Notes: generated from the sequence alone by a model not told the origin. 64,000 nt of DNA from Acidipila sp. (GCA_010365215.1 JAAFGT010000002.1:62001-126000); one strand, 5' to 3'; shown: positions 28,217 through 38,282, counted from the first letter of the stretch. Program-made: numbers and translations.

Positions 28217-31200
28217 CTAGTGGCGCACGGGGGGCGGGGCAGGCGCGGGTGGAATGAGGCGGCGGGAGACACTGTCGAGCGTCTTGCGCACTTGCTGTGC
28301 CAGAGACTTCGCGGTGTAAGGTTTCTGCAGGATCGTTGCGATTTCCGAGATTGCCGAGGCGATCTGCGGCCCGTCCGAGCTGTATCCCGTGCAGAAGATG
28401 ACTGGCAGTTCAGGACGCAGGGCGGCCATCTGGCGATAGGCATCCGGCCCGCGCAATTTGGGCATGACCACGTCCAGAATCGCCAGGTCAATTTCATCGC
28501 GATGCGCAGTGAATTCCTGAACCGCTTCTTCGCCGTCCATCGCCAGGAGCACACGATAGCCGAGCGCGTGCAGAGACTCGGCCAGCAGATCGCGCATGCC
28601 ATCGTGATCGTCGGCCACCAGGATGGTTTCGTGGCCCCCTCGCACCGCTAGTTCCGGCGGTGCGGCCGCGGCCGCCGCCGGGGCCGCCGAAGTGGAAACC
28701 GGGAAGTAGATGCGAAATATCGTGCCTTCCCCGGGCTCACTGTAAACCTGAAGGAAGCCGTCGTGCTGCTTCACGATGCCGTAGACCGTGGCCAGGCCCA
28801 GGCCTGTTCCCACACCTGGATCTTTAGTCGTAAAAAAAGGCTCGAAGATGTGTTCCACTGTTTTGGGATCCATTCCCGTACCCGTGTCGGTAACGGTCAG
28901 CCGGACGTAAGGCACGGCACGCGCGGAGGCGTGCAGGCGGCAGTATTCCTCATCCAGGCAAACGCTGTCCGTTTCGATGGACAGTCGCCCACCCTGGGGC
29001 ATGGCGTCGCGCGCGTTCAGACAGAGATTGAGAATGATCTGCTCCACCTGCCCGGGATCGGCGCGGGTCACGCTCAAATCACTCCCCAGCGCGGTGTGCA
29101 GCTCGATATCCGTCCCCAAAGTTTCGCCAAGCAGGCTGATGACCTCCTTCACCGGATCATTCAAGTTGATATCGCGTGGCTCAATCACCTGGCGGCGGGC
29201 AAAAGTCGCCAGCTGGCGAGTAAGCGCAGCAGCGCGCCCCGCGTGATGCCGGATTTTTTCCAAGCGCTCTAGGATTTTGCTCCCCTCGGGAACCTCGGTC
29301 ATTCCCAGCTCGGCCATTCCCAAAATCGCGCCGAGTACGTTATTGAAGTCGTGGGCGATGCCGCCGGCCAGTTGACCGATGGCCTCCTGTTTTTGCGCTT
29401 GCACTAACTGGCGTTCCAGCGCCCGGCGCTCCGTAACATCGTTGTGAATTCCTATAAATTCGATAATTTCAACTTTCTCGCCGCGCACCGGCGTGATCAC
29501 CAGCTCGGCTACGATCCTGCGGCCATCCTTGCAACGGTTGATGATTTCGCCCCGCCACGTATCACCTTTGCGGATGGTCTCGAGGAGCTGCTGATAGAAC
29601 TCGGAACCATGTTTGTCGGACCTGAGCAGCCGCGACGATTGGCCGATCACGTCCTCGCGGGTGTACCCGGTCATTGTGGTGAATGCCGGGTTCACATACT
29701 GGATGATCCCCGCGGCATCGCAGATGATCACACTTTCCGCGGACTGCTCGACGGCGGTAGTCAGGCGCAGCATTTTGGCTTCGCTCTGCTTTCGTTGGGT
29801 GATGTCGGTCACCACCGTCATGACGCCGGTGATCTCTCCCGTGGCGTTGCGCAGCGGGCCGGCGCAAACGCTAACCTCCACGATGGAGCCGTCCTTGCGG
29901 AGGTGTTGCACTTCAGCTCCCGAAATGACCAGACCGTGAAGTATGCGATCCAGGCTGTTACTGACGTCTTCTCGCCGCGCCGCTGGAATCATTGGGTAGG
30001 GCCTGCCCACCACTTCTTCGCTGGTCCAGCCGTATAACTGTTCCGCGCCCGGGTTCCATAGCGTCACATTCCGATCACAGTCCGTGGGGATGATGGCCAC
30101 CGGCGATGAAGCTATCAGTGCCTGGAGGGTTTGATTGGTTTCTTGAAGCTGTCGTTCGGCAATCTTTCGTTCGGTGATGTCACGGAGAATACCCGTAAAG
30201 GTGTGGTTACCGCCCGAGTGCGATTCGCCGAACGAGACTTCCAGTGGGATCTCCCGCCCGCTCTTGTGCACTCCGAGCAATTGCACTCCCTCCCAGGTGA
30301 CATGCCGCTCCCCTGTTTCCACATATTCCCTGATCGCTGCGCGGTGCACCACCTGAAGATAGTCCGGCATAAGAACGGTGACGTCCTGGCCGCAGAGCTC
30401 CGAGGGCGCATACCCGAAAATCTTCTCGACAGCTTGGTTGGCAAACAATACCCGGCTCTGCTCGTCAATGCTGATGATTGCGTCCGAGGCGGTCTCCGCC
30501 ACAACCCGGTAACGCTCTTCGGATTCCTGCAATGCCTCTTGGGCTTTCCTGCTTTCGGTGACGTCGAGGGCCAGGCTTATACACCCGGAGCTATTGCCGA
30601 GGGGATCGCGCAGGGGTTCGATCCGCACGGAAAAGAAACGACCCGAGCAAACGTGCTCGTAGGCGGCCGACTGCCCCACCAGCGCTCGGCGATGGGCTGC
30701 CACTGCAGGGAAATCGCGATCCTCCGTTTTATAAATTTCCAGGAGGGAATGGCCCAGCACCTGTTCGGGTGTCCAACCCATCCGCGGCAGACCCATCCCG
30801 TTGAGCGACTGCACCTTGAGATCTGCTCCGGTAGTCCAAACGACCGCCGGAAGCTGCGCGAAAAGCAGGCCCAGCGTTGCGTCACGGGTCCATAAACTTC
30901 GCGCCGTCTGTTCCTGCTGCTCGGCGAGGGCGCGCGTCTCGAGCGCCCGGGCGACCGCCACGGGCAGCCGCGCCAGGCGATCCTTGATGACGTAATCCGA
31001 AACTCCCAGCTTGATACAGTCCACCGCCGCCTCTTCACCTATGGTGCCGGTAACCAGGATGAACGGCGTCTCTTTGCCGGATTTGACAAGCTCATGAAAG
31101 GCGTCCATTCCAGTAAAGGTTTTCAGATTGTAGTCCGCCAGTATGACGTCGTAGGAGTTGTTGCGGATTTTCTCCGCGCAGAGAGGTAGATCGTCGACCA

Positions 31201-31336
31201 CGTCGGCCGCCACTGCGTAGCCCGCGCGTTCCAGCTCGCGCAGACAAAGTTTTACGTCGGGGTCCGAGTGTTCGATAATCAGCGCGCGAATCGGGCGGGT
31301 TCGCATCGACGCTGTTTTTGTAGTCGCTTTAGCCAT
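28217..31336 (-). CDS. Hybrid histidine kinase: REC, four PAS, HisKA, HATPase, REC
   Basis: Soluble sensor kinase of 1039 residues without transmembrane segments. The order is a receiver domain (about 15-135, acceptor D68 in DVILADYN), four PAS domains (about 150-640, each ending in a PAC-like DITERK-type sequence such as [15 protein letters not shown] and [13 protein letters not shown]), HisKA with H662 in [16 protein letters not shown], HATPase with [19 protein letters not shown] and [16 protein letters not shown], and a C-terminal receiver with [15 protein letters not shown]. It starts 5 bases after the response regulator gene. The double receiver layout suggests it takes and passes phosphate within the three-gene relay. 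Confidence 0.93.
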   Translation of the reverse strand: MAKATTKTASMRTRPIRALIIEHSDPDVKLCLRELERAGYAVAADVVDDLPLCAEKIRNNSYDVILADYNLKTFTGMDAFHELVKSGKETPFILVTGTIGEEAAVDCIKLGVSDYVIKDRLARLPVAVARALETRALAEQQEQTARSLWTRDATLGLLFAQLPAVVWTTGADLKVQSLNGMGLPRMGWTPEQVLGHSLLEIYKTEDRDFPAVAAHRRALVGQSAAYEHVCSGRFFSVRIEPLRDPLGNSSGCISLALDVTESRKAQEALQESEERYRVVAETASDAIISIDEQSRVLFANQAVEKIFGYAPSELCGQDVTVLMPDYLQVVHRAAIREYVETGERHVTWEGVQLLGVHKSGREIPLEVSFGESHSGGNHTFTGILRDITERKIAERQLQETNQTLQALIASSPVAIIPTDCDRNVTLWNPGAEQLYGWTSEEVVGRPYPMIPAARREDVSNSLDRILHGLVISGAEVQHLRKDGSIVEVSVCAGPLRNATGEITGVMTVVTDITQRKQSEAKMLRLTTAVEQSAESVIICDAAGIIQYVNPAFTTMTGYTREDVIGQSSRLLRSDKHGSEFYQQLLETIRKGDTWRGEIINRCKDGRRIVAELVITPVRGEKVEIIEFIGIHNDVTERRALERQLVQAQKQEAIGQLAGGIAHDFNNVLGAILGMAELGMTEVPEGSKILERLEKIRHHAGRAAALTRQLATFARRQVIEPRDINLNDPVKEVISLLGETLGTDIELHTALGSDLSVTRADPGQVEQIILNLCLNARDAMPQGGRLSIETDSVCLDEEYCRLHASARAVPYVRLTVTDTGTGMDPKTVEHIFEPFFTTKDPGVGTGLGLATVYGIVKQHDGFLQVYSEPGEGTIFRIYFPVSTSAAPAAAAAAPPELAVRGGHETILVADDHDGMRDLLAESLHALGYRVLLAMDGEEAVQEFTAHRDEIDLAILDVVMPKLRGPDAYRQMAALRPELPVIFCTGYSSDGPQIASAISEIATILQKPYTAKSLAQQVRKTLDSVSRRLIPPAPAPPPVRH

Positions 31337-31341
31337 CGGTC

Positions 31342-31812
31342 TCAGGAAACTTGATTCCCGGACGATGCCGTCGCCGGAGGCGGCTCATTGATGACCAGCC
31401 AGAACAGGCCGATCTGTTTGACGGTGTCCCGGAACTGGTCAAAGTCCACCGGCTTCTGGATGTAACCGTTCACGCCGAGTGAGTAGCCTTCTACAAGGTC
31501 GCGCTGCTCTGTGGAGGAGGTCAAGATGACCACCGGTATGGTTTTTGTGCGCGGGTGCGTCTTGATTTGCCGCAGCACTTCAATGCCATCTACTTTGGGC
31601 AGCTTCAGATCCAGCAGAATCAGTTTCGGAATATTGTAGCCATTGGCTCCCGCATAATCGCCGCGAGAAAAGATATAGTCCAAAGCCTCTTCGCCGTCAC
31701 GTGCCACCTGTATACGGTTAGCCAGATTTTCTTTGCGCAGCGCGTGCAGGGCGAGTTCCAAATCATCCGGGTTGTCTTCCACCAGCAAAATATCGACTGC
31801 ATGCGAGTGCAT
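31342..31812 (-). CDS. Single-domain response regulator (Rcp1-like)
   Basis: CheY-like receiver of 156 residues without output domain. Acidic residues are in LLVEDNPDDLELAL, the phosphoacceptor is D68 in LILLDLKLPKVDGIEVL, the conserved Thr/Ser is in VVILTSSTEQRD, and the Lys is in GYIQKPVDFDQF. This pattern is typical of regulators paired with phytochrome-like or PAS kinases. It sits 9 bases after the upstream kinase and 5 bases before the hybrid kinase, so it is the probable shuttle between them. Confidence 0.92.
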   Translation of the reverse strand: MHSHAVDILLVEDNPDDLELALHALRKENLANRIQVARDGEEALDYIFSRGDYAGANGYNIPKLILLDLKLPKVDGIEVLRQIKTHPRTKTIPVVILTSSTEQRDLVEGYSLGVNGYIQKPVDFDQFRDTVKQIGLFWLVINEPPPATASSGNQVS

Positions 31813-31821
31813 CGATTCTCC

Positions 31822-33771
31822 TCAGCCCTTCACGGCCGTTACTTCCGGCGCCGTAATGGTGTCGCCGGACGGCTCTCCTTCCATTCCTTCCAGGGTGAAA
31901 TAAAAGGTCGCGCCCATATCGATCTCCGCCGCAGCCCAAACACGTCCGCCATGCTTGTGGATGATGCGCTGCACAGTTACCAGTCCTACGCCCGTGCCTT
32001 CAAAATCTTCCGCGCGATGAAGGCGCTGGAATACCCCAAAAAGCTTATCGGCATATTTCATCTTGAATCCCACGCCGTTATCACGGACAAAAATCACGCT
32101 GCGGGCGTCGTTTTGAGCCTGGCCCACCTCGATAATCGCGCGCGCGCGTGGGCGCGTGAACTTGATGGCATTCGACAGCAGGTTGACGAATACCTGCCGG
32201 ATCAGACCGGGGTCGCAGTGGGCGAAAGGCAACCGGCCAATGCGGAATTCCACCAGCCGGCCCTGCCAACTGGGCTTCAACTCCTCCAGCACCTCTTCGA
32301 GGATAGTGTTCAGGTCGGTGACCAGCGCGCTGACCTCACGGCGGCTCACGCGAGAAAGATTCAGCAAATCGTCTACCAGCGCACCCATATGCTGGGTGCC
32401 CTGCCGCACCCGCTCCAGCATCCGCTTTCCTTCTTCATCCAGTTGAGAGGAGTGCTTCTCGAGCAGCAGCCGGCTGAACCCGTCCACATGCCGCAGCGGC
32501 GCGCGCAGGTCATGGGAGACGGAATAGGTGAAGGCTTCCAGCTCCTTGTTCGCTGCTTCCAGCGACACCGAGCGTTGTTCCAGATCCTCGTTCAGCGATT
32601 GCAGGTTTTTCGCCGCGCTTTTCCGCTGGGTAAAATCTTGCGTAACCTTGCTGAAGCCCAGCATCCTGCCAGACTTGTCCTCCAGCTTGGTGATGATGCC
32701 GTACTCCCACAATTTTGAGCCGTCCTTTCGGATTCGCCAGCCCTCTTCTTCGAATCGGCCTACTGCTGCGGCTATGCGCAGTTCCATGGCCGGCTTCCCG
32801 CTATCAATATCGTCTTGTGGATAGAAGCAGGAGAAGTGCTTTCCGATAATCTCTTCGGCCGTGTACCCCTTGAACCGCTCGGCCCCCGCGTTCCAGCTCG
32901 CCACGCGCCCATCCGTATCCAGTAGAAAGATCGCGAAATCTCTCACTCCTTCCACCATCAACTGGCAGCGTTGCTCGTTTTCCTGAAGCTTCGCCTCGAT
33001 CTTCTTGCGGTCTGTGATGTTGCGGTTGATTTCGAGGACTTTGCCGGCGGAGTGATCGGCGCCGTTCCATATGGAACAGCGGCTGGCCACGTTGATCCTT
33101 AAGCCGTCGCGGCGTGTTTGGATCAGCTCCCCCTCCCAGCGCCCGCGTTGGTGCAGAGCCTCTTCAATTTCTGTCAGCGACTCCGGAAACTGGGTCTGCA
33201 GCAAAGTGTGAGTAATTTTTCCGAGTGCTTCTTCCTTCGTCCAGCCGTAAGTCTCCTCGGCGCCGCGGCTCCAGTATTGAACCGCACCGCTCATATCGCG
33301 CGAGAGGATCCCGTCGAAGGCGAGATCGAAGAGCGAAGTCCGATCGTGGAGTGCTGTGACTTGCGCTTCGAGCGCGCCGGTGCGTTCCGCCACACGGTGT
33401 TCCAGACTTGCCGCCAGTGTGCGGTTCTCTTCTTCCGCGCGGCGCAGCTCCGCGGCGTCGAGTTTGAACGAGCGGTTATTAGCGGCTAATTCAGAGGTGT
33501 GTTCACGGACGGAGTCTTCCAGGCCGCTCTGCGCCTCCTTCAGGCTCAGCTGCGCGCCCGCGCGATGCGCAATTTCGCGGCTATGGATAATGACCACGGC
33601 TGCCAGAAACAAAACGCTCGCCAACCCGAGAATGACGTAAGTAGCGAGTTCCAAACCGACAGCGTCCGTCTCCTTAACGCTGCCTCGATAGGACAGCCAC
33701 GCGATTATGACCAATAGGAAAAGGGAAATCGTTACTCCCAGCGGCAGAATATCTCTTATATATCCCTTCAT
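31822..33771 (-). CDS. PAS-containing membrane histidine kinase
   Basis: Sensor kinase of 649 residues. The ATG at 33771 is chosen for its GGAAGGG ribosome site; an earlier in-frame start at 33792 has none. Two transmembrane helices (about 8-28 and 40-62) are joined by a very short periplasmic loop, followed by a coiled coil, two PAS domains (about 140-255 and 265-385), HisKA with H420 in FTYSVSHDLRAPLRHVDG and a HATPase domain (FVNLLSNAIKFT, VRDNGVGFKMKYADKLFGVF, GTGVGLVTVQRIIHKHGG). This is a phytochrome-kinase-like core without the chromophore domain. It heads the three-gene relay within the Mce cluster; 120 bases separate it from mlaF. Confidence 0.92.
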   Translation of the reverse strand: MKGYIRDILPLGVTISLFLLVIIAWLSYRGSVKETDAVGLELATYVILGLASVLFLAAVVIIHSREIAHRAGAQLSLKEAQSGLEDSVREHTSELAANNRSFKLDAAELRRAEEENRTLAASLEHRVAERTGALEAQVTALHDRTSLFDLAFDGILSRDMSGAVQYWSRGAEETYGWTKEEALGKITHTLLQTQFPESLTEIEEALHQRGRWEGELIQTRRDGLRINVASRCSIWNGADHSAGKVLEINRNITDRKKIEAKLQENEQRCQLMVEGVRDFAIFLLDTDGRVASWNAGAERFKGYTAEEIIGKHFSCFYPQDDIDSGKPAMELRIAAAVGRFEEEGWRIRKDGSKLWEYGIITKLEDKSGRMLGFSKVTQDFTQRKSAAKNLQSLNEDLEQRSVSLEAANKELEAFTYSVSHDLRAPLRHVDGFSRLLLEKHSSQLDEEGKRMLERVRQGTQHMGALVDDLLNLSRVSRREVSALVTDLNTILEEVLEELKPSWQGRLVEFRIGRLPFAHCDPGLIRQVFVNLLSNAIKFTRPRARAIIEVGQAQNDARSVIFVRDNGVGFKMKYADKLFGVFQRLHRAEDFEGTGVGLVTVQRIIHKHGGRVWAAAEIDMGATFYFTLEGMEGEPSGDTITAPEVTAVKG

Positions 33772-33890
33772 CGCCCTTCCAGGAAATCCCACGTGTAGAG
33801 TTACTTTTCCCTGTTTGGTTCTATCGGCAGGGTTAGAGACGAACTTTAGCTGGGAGTCCAGAGGATCGCGGAGAGTTAAAACGCCAACGA

Positions 33891-34733
33891 TTACAGCGAG
33901 CGGTCGGGAGCTTCGCCGGTGAGCATCTGCAGGTAATCCATTTCACCTTCTACTTCGGGTTCGGCAATGCGGTCAAGGAACTGTCGGACACGGGGCAGCT
34001 TGCTGTTCTGCATCTCTTCTTTCGTGCCCTGGGCCACGATGTTTCCTTTGTCGATGAGCAGCATGCGGTCGGCAATCAGAAAAGCGCTGGCCAGTTCGTG
34101 CGTCACCACCACAATGCTCATGCGAAAGGCTTTCTGCAGTTTTAGGATCAGGTTGTCGATGCCCGCGGCGATGATGGGATCCAGTCCGGCCGAAGGCTCA
34201 TCAAAAAATAGAATCTCCGGGTCCATGGACAAGGCCCGGGCCACCGCCGCGCGCTTTTTCATTCCTCCCGATAGTTGTGAGGGGTTGTAGTTCTCGAAGC
34301 CCGCCAACCCCACCTGCTCCAGCTTAAGCCGCATCACGATCTGGATGGTGGAGTCCTCCAGCTTGGTATGCTCGCGCAAGGGCAGAGCCACATTCTCGCC
34401 CACGGTCATCGACCCGAACAGTGCGCCCCCCTGGAACGACAGGCCCATCTTTTTGCGGATCACATCCAGCTCGCCCTCGGTGATACGGCTGATGTTCTGG
34501 CCTTTAATCCAGATTTCTCCCGCGCTGGGCCGTTCCAGACCCACCAGCGTCCGCAGAAGCGTGCTCTTGCCGGAACCCGAGCCGCCCAGGATCACCAGCG
34601 TCTGCCCGCGGGGCACCTCGAAGGTTACGCCGTGCAGGATTTCCCTCTCGCCGTAACGCACGCGAAGATCGCGCACCGAAATAACGGCTTCGTTGGAATC
34701 TTCAGCGTTCGCGTCTGGAATTTTTGTTTCCAA
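33891..34733 (-). CDS. mlaF: Mla/Mce ABC transporter ATP-binding protein
   Basis: ABC ATPase of 280 residues that powers the Mce lipid transporter with MlaE. Walker A GGSGSGKST is at about 50-58, Q-loop LSFQGGALFGSMTVGENVAL, signature LSGGMKKRAAVARAL, Walker B ILFFDEPSAGLDP and H-loop VVTHELASAF. The signature and the G-G-A-L-F sequence after the Q-loop are typical of MlaF. The start is TTG, 3 bases after the mlaE stop, with GGAG in the end of mlaE, suggesting coupling. Confidence 0.94.
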   Translation of the reverse strand: METKIPDANAEDSNEAVISVRDLRVRYGEREILHGVTFEVPRGQTLVILGGSGSGKSTLLRTLVGLERPSAGEIWIKGQNISRITEGELDVIRKKMGLSFQGGALFGSMTVGENVALPLREHTKLEDSTIQIVMRLKLEQVGLAGFENYNPSQLSGGMKKRAAVARALSMDPEILFFDEPSAGLDPIIAAGIDNLILKLQKAFRMSIVVVTHELASAFLIADRMLLIDKGNIVAQGTKEEMQNSKLPRVRQFLDRIAEPEVEGEMDYLQMLTGEAPDRSL

Positions 34734-34736
34734 AAA

Positions 34737-35531
34737 TTATCGCTCCAGGAAATAAAACAGTGCGGTAAACAGCAGGTCCACTACCACTACCAGAAAGATG
34801 GACATGACCACGGCCGAAGTGGTGGAGCGCCCCACCTGCTCCGCGCCCGCCCCGGTGGAGAACCCTTCATGACAGCCCACGGCGGTGATGACGATCCCGA
34901 ACATGACGCTCTTGATCAGGCCGGTAACGATGTCGCGCAAAAGCAAGGCGCTGATCGTGGTGCTGATATAAGTCGCAAAAGTGAAGTCGGCGCTGGTGAT
35001 GCCAAACAGCGCCCCGCCAAACACGCCCATGGCGTCAGCCCAGGTGGTCAGGCAGGGCATCATCACCATCATGGCCAGAAATTTTGGCGTCACCAGGAAT
35101 TGCGTGGGATCGACCGCCATGGTGGTCAGGGCGTCAATTTCTTCGGTCACTTTCATCGTGCCGATTTCCGCGGCAAACGCCGAGCCCGACCGGCCGATCA
35201 CCACGATCGCCGTCATTAGCGGCCCCAATTCGCGCGTCATGGAGACCGCGACTCCGCTGGCGATGAGATGCAGTGCCCCAAACTTGCGCAGCTCGTAGGC
35301 CGCCTGCAGCGCAAGGATCACTCCTATAAAAAACGTAATCAGGGAAAGAATCGGCAGGGCCTCGACTCCCACCGCCATGGCTTGATGCACCGCGCGGCCG
35401 AAGCGAACCGGCTTACCGCGGAAAGGCCCGACCACGGTGTAATACGCGGAGCGGCCAGTCAACCGCGCCAACCCGCCGATATAGGCTAGAGTGCCTATCG
35501 TATTGCGTCCGATGGTGTCGAGCAGTTCCAT
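34737..35531 (-). CDS. mlaE: Mla/Mce ABC transporter permease
   Basis: Inner-membrane permease of the MlaE family, 264 residues with five to six hydrophobic segments. Family motifs are ALPILSLITFFIGVILALQ, SMTRELGPLMTAIVVIGRSG, FAAEIGTMKVTEEIDAL and PRFLA-like TPKFLAMMVMMPCLT. It forms the membrane core with the MlaF ATPase, whose start follows 3 bases downstream. A STAS gene precedes it by 23 bases, recalling MlaB, the STAS subunit of the E. coli Mla complex. Confidence 0.95.
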   Translation of the reverse strand: MELLDTIGRNTIGTLAYIGGLARLTGRSAYYTVVGPFRGKPVRFGRAVHQAMAVGVEALPILSLITFFIGVILALQAAYELRKFGALHLIASGVAVSMTRELGPLMTAIVVIGRSGSAFAAEIGTMKVTEEIDALTTMAVDPTQFLVTPKFLAMMVMMPCLTTWADAMGVFGGALFGITSADFTFATYISTTISALLLRDIVTGLIKSVMFGIVITAVGCHEGFSTGAGAEQVGRSTTSAVVMSIFLVVVVDLLFTALFYFLER

Positions 35532-35554
35532 CTATTTAAGCAAAAGCAAAAACC

Positions 35555-35890
35555 TTATTGCGCTTTCAGCGCCAAATCTTCGCTGTCAAATACCTCAAAA
35601 ACACGAATTAAACGCGAAAGTTCCAGCACCTCGCGCGCCGCAGGGCTCAGTCCAAAAAGCATGAAGCGGCTCCCGAGAGTCTTCGAAGTTTTCAGCCCTT
35701 CCACCAGCGAGGCCACCCCGGAGCTGTCGATGTAGCGCACCTGCGTGAGGTTAATGACCAGCCGCGCGGTGCGCTTATCCCTTAATTCCTCCAGAATCAC
35801 CTTGCGCATCTCGGGCGAATTGTACAGGTCGATGTCACCTTTGACATCCACGATGGTAGCGACTCCCGACTGTCGCGTGGCGATCTGCAT
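35555..35890 (-). CDS. STAS-domain protein (anti-anti-sigma factor or MlaB-like)
   Basis: Single STAS domain of 111 residues. It has VDVKGDIDLYNSPEMRKVIL and the phosphorylation loop D55-S-S-G58 in YIDSSGVASLVEGLK. Two readings are possible. It is 3 bases from an RsbW-like kinase gene, as in anti-anti-sigma switches, and the conserved Ser supports phosphoregulation. It also directly precedes mlaE, as a MlaB-like subunit would. I favour the switch reading on residue conservation, but both may hold. Confidence 0.85.
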   Translation of the reverse strand: MQIATRQSGVATIVDVKGDIDLYNSPEMRKVILEELRDKRTARLVINLTQVRYIDSSGVASLVEGLKTSKTLGSRFMLFGLSPAAREVLELSRLIRVFEVFDSEDLALKAQ

Positions 35891-35893
35891 AGC

Positions 35894-36316
35894 TCACTCT
35901 CCTGCTTTCTTATCGGCGCGTTTCTTCCACAGTCGCAATTCGTTGCGGCCTTCCAGCGGAGCATAATCCATCTCATCCATGATTTCGCGGATCATGTGCG
36001 TACCCAGGCCACCCGGTTTCACATCCTCAAGCGCGCGGCCACTGAGCTGCTCCGGCCGTACTCCCTGACCGTGATCCACCATTAAAACCTCAAACCCGCC
36101 GTCCCGCTCGCGCAAGAAGATTTCGATCGGCTGATCGTGCCGATCATGATACGCATGACGCATCACATTGGTCAGCGCCTCGTGCACCGCCAGGGTGATC
36201 CAGCGGCAGTCCTCCTCACCAAATTCGAGCAGCGCGGCGAAGCGCTCGACAGCGCCGCGCACCACGCTCAAATAGCGCGGATCGCTGGGAAGGACCAGCT
36301 TAATTCCGGAATCCAT
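35894..36316 (-). CDS. Anti-sigma factor serine kinase (RsbW/SpoIIAB-like ATPase)
   Basis: GHKL-fold ATPase of 140 residues. N box is ITLAVHEALTNVMRHAYHDR, G1 is VDHGQGVRPEQL and the lid/G2 region is GGLGTHMIREIMDEMDY. There is no dimerisation or sensor domain, so it is the RsbW type that phosphorylates a STAS partner and may sequester a sigma factor. Its gene ends 3 bases before the STAS gene and heads the leftward run that continues into mlaE and mlaF. No cognate sigma factor gene is adjacent. Confidence 0.9.
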   Translation of the reverse strand: MDSGIKLVLPSDPRYLSVVRGAVERFAALLEFGEEDCRWITLAVHEALTNVMRHAYHDRHDQPIEIFLRERDGGFEVLMVDHGQGVRPEQLSGRALEDVKPGGLGTHMIREIMDEMDYAPLEGRNELRLWKKRADKKAGE

Positions 36317-36555
36317 GGCCCCAGCTCATGTTCCACGCCGCCCCAGGCCGTAACCGCGCGTCGCGGAACGAATTGGCTCCCCCATCCGGCCGTACCACCG
36401 GTCGCGGCTCATCTGCGTCTCACCATGCCGCGCGGCTCGGTGGACGCAGTTGTGCCAGAGAATGCCCCGCTTTGCAACCGTTTCCAGAGAAACTCCTTGA
36501 AGGATACGCCGCAAGTCCGCACGAGGATCGAACTAAGATTCCTGGAGAAATTCTG

Positions 36556-37893
36556 TTACTGGCGCTCGTCAATGGGAACGTAATCCCTGCGCCGGTCACC
36601 CACGTAGAGCTGCCGGGGCCGTGCGATTTTCTGCTCCGGATCCTGAAGCATTTCTTCCCATTGCGCCACCCACCCGGCCGTGCGCGGAATGGCAAACAGC
36701 ACCGGGAACATGGTCATGGGAAAACTCATAGCCTGATAAATCAGTCCGGAGTAAAAGTCCACGTTGGGGTAGAGCTTGCGCTTGACGAAATAATCGTCTT
36801 CCAGAGCGATGCGCTCGCACTCCAGCGCGATATCCAGCAGCGGATTGCGTCCCAGCACATCGAAAACTTCATAGGCCACCTGCTTGATGATCTTGGCTCG
36901 CGGGTCGAAATTCTTGTACACACGATGGCCGAAACCCATCAGCTTCTTTTCCCCGCCCTTTACCCGTTTGATGTATTCGGGCACATTTTTCACCGACCCG
37001 ATATCGAGCAGCATGCGCAGCACGGCCTCATTCGCCCCGCCGTGCAGCGGTCCATAGAGCGCGGCTGTGGCCGCGGCGGTGGCCGAATACGGATCCACAT
37101 GGGAGCTGCCCACCCCGCGCATCGCGCTGGTCGAGCAGTTCTGCTCGTGATCGGCGTGCAGGATAAAAAGCACGTCCAGCGCTTTCTCCAGCGTGGCGTT
37201 GGGCTTGAACTTCAACTCCGTGGTCTTGAACAGCATGTTCAGAAAATTCGCGCTATAGCTCAGCTCATTGTCCGGGTAGACGTAGGGCAGCCCCAGGCTG
37301 TGCCGGTAGGCAAATGCCGCCAGCGTGGGCATCTTGCCGATCAGCCGGTAGGTCTGTTTGCGGCGCGAGTCGGGATTGAAAATGTCCTTGGCGTCTGGAT
37401 AAAACGTGGACAGCGCCGCCACCGAAGAGACCAGCATGCCCATGGGGTGTGCGTCGTAATGAAATCCGTCCAAAAACTTTTTGATGCTTTCATGGATAAA
37501 GGTGTGATGGGTGATGTGCCAGGTCCATTCCTCGAGTTGCGGCTTGGTGGGCAGTTCCCCGTAAAGTATCAAGTAAGCTGTCTCCAGAAATGTGCTGCGT
37601 TCCGCCAGAGCCTCGATGGGGTAGCCGCGGTATTCGAGGATGCCCTTGTCGCCATCGATATAAGTAACCCGGCTGTAGCACGAAGCGGTATTCGTGAATG
37701 CCGGATCGTAGGACATCATCCCGAATTCGTCTTCCTCCACTTTGATCTGACGCAGGTCGGCCGCGCGGATAGCGCCGTCTTCGATAGGAAGCTCGTAGGA
37801 TTTGCCCGTGCGATTATCCGTCACCGTCAGCGAGTCACGTTTGCCTGCGGCGATTTTTTCGGACGATTCGCGGTCAGTTTTCACGGGATCCAT
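36556..37893 (-). CDS. gltA: Citrate synthase
   Basis: Type II-like citrate synthase of 445 residues, condensing acetyl-CoA and oxaloacetate at the entry of the TCA cycle. The start at 37893 (MDPVKTDRESS) is chosen for AAGGTGG upstream; the open frame extends a further 35 residues to 37998 without conserved sequence. Family motifs are ILEYRGYPIEALAE, ILHADHEQNCSTSAMRGVGS, the catalytic His and Asp region GFGHRVYKNFDPRA, and SGLIYQAMSFP. It is a single gene, divergent from the 960-residue HEAT protein. Confidence 0.96.
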   Translation of the reverse strand: MDPVKTDRESSEKIAAGKRDSLTVTDNRTGKSYELPIEDGAIRAADLRQIKVEEDEFGMMSYDPAFTNTASCYSRVTYIDGDKGILEYRGYPIEALAERSTFLETAYLILYGELPTKPQLEEWTWHITHHTFIHESIKKFLDGFHYDAHPMGMLVSSVAALSTFYPDAKDIFNPDSRRKQTYRLIGKMPTLAAFAYRHSLGLPYVYPDNELSYSANFLNMLFKTTELKFKPNATLEKALDVLFILHADHEQNCSTSAMRGVGSSHVDPYSATAAATAALYGPLHGGANEAVLRMLLDIGSVKNVPEYIKRVKGGEKKLMGFGHRVYKNFDPRAKIIKQVAYEVFDVLGRNPLLDIALECERIALEDDYFVKRKLYPNVDFYSGLIYQAMSFPMTMFPVLFAIPRTAGWVAQWEEMLQDPEQKIARPRQLYVGDRRRDYVPIDERQ

Positions 37894-38282
37894 GGGCCAC
37901 CTTTCTGAACATGCGCCGGGAGGGCATGCGCCGTCCCGCATTTCGTGCTGACCCGCCATTTTATACCTCCAGCGGCTCCGCAGCACAGCTTTCCGCATGA
38001 CTGGGATTCACCGGAGATAACCCTTTTTCGAAAAACCAGGCGACAGCAGACCCGCTGTGGCGGTGCGTAGTGGAAGCATTACTATTTAGCGCCCAGGAGG
38101 ACGAGTGGCGCTTCCACGCCGTACCCCGCAATCCTATACTGGGGCACGAGGAAAGGTGGGTGGTCGCCAGGCCGCTCGACGCTTCGCCTACGGTATTTAA
38201 CTGCCCCGAGTGCAGTGTCTCCGCCGGCGCCGCAGCGGCGAGGGTGCGACCATCGCGTGCGATGTAGGACGCCGGCAATCCG
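37894..38282. other. Divergent intergenic region between citrate synthase and HEAT protein genes
   Basis: A 389-base gap that must carry both promoters. Only short non-conserved frames are present. A segment around 38095-38175 combines GTGGCGC, CCCC and GGGGCACGAGG-like words with GGTGGGTGGTCGCC. It vaguely resembles a decayed palindromic repeat of the kind clustered at 50.8-52.5 kb, but the match is too weak to call. Confidence 0.4.

Noticed and set aside
31555-32718. 387-codon open frame on the plus strand
   Set aside because: It overlaps the response regulator and PAS kinase on the other strand, whose H, N, G and D motifs are intact; the product is Gln/His-rich without a family pattern.
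36328-37908. 526-codon open frame on the plus strand
   Set aside because: It lies entirely opposite the strongly conserved citrate synthase gene and has no recognisable protein motif; high GC leaves the opposite strand open by chance.
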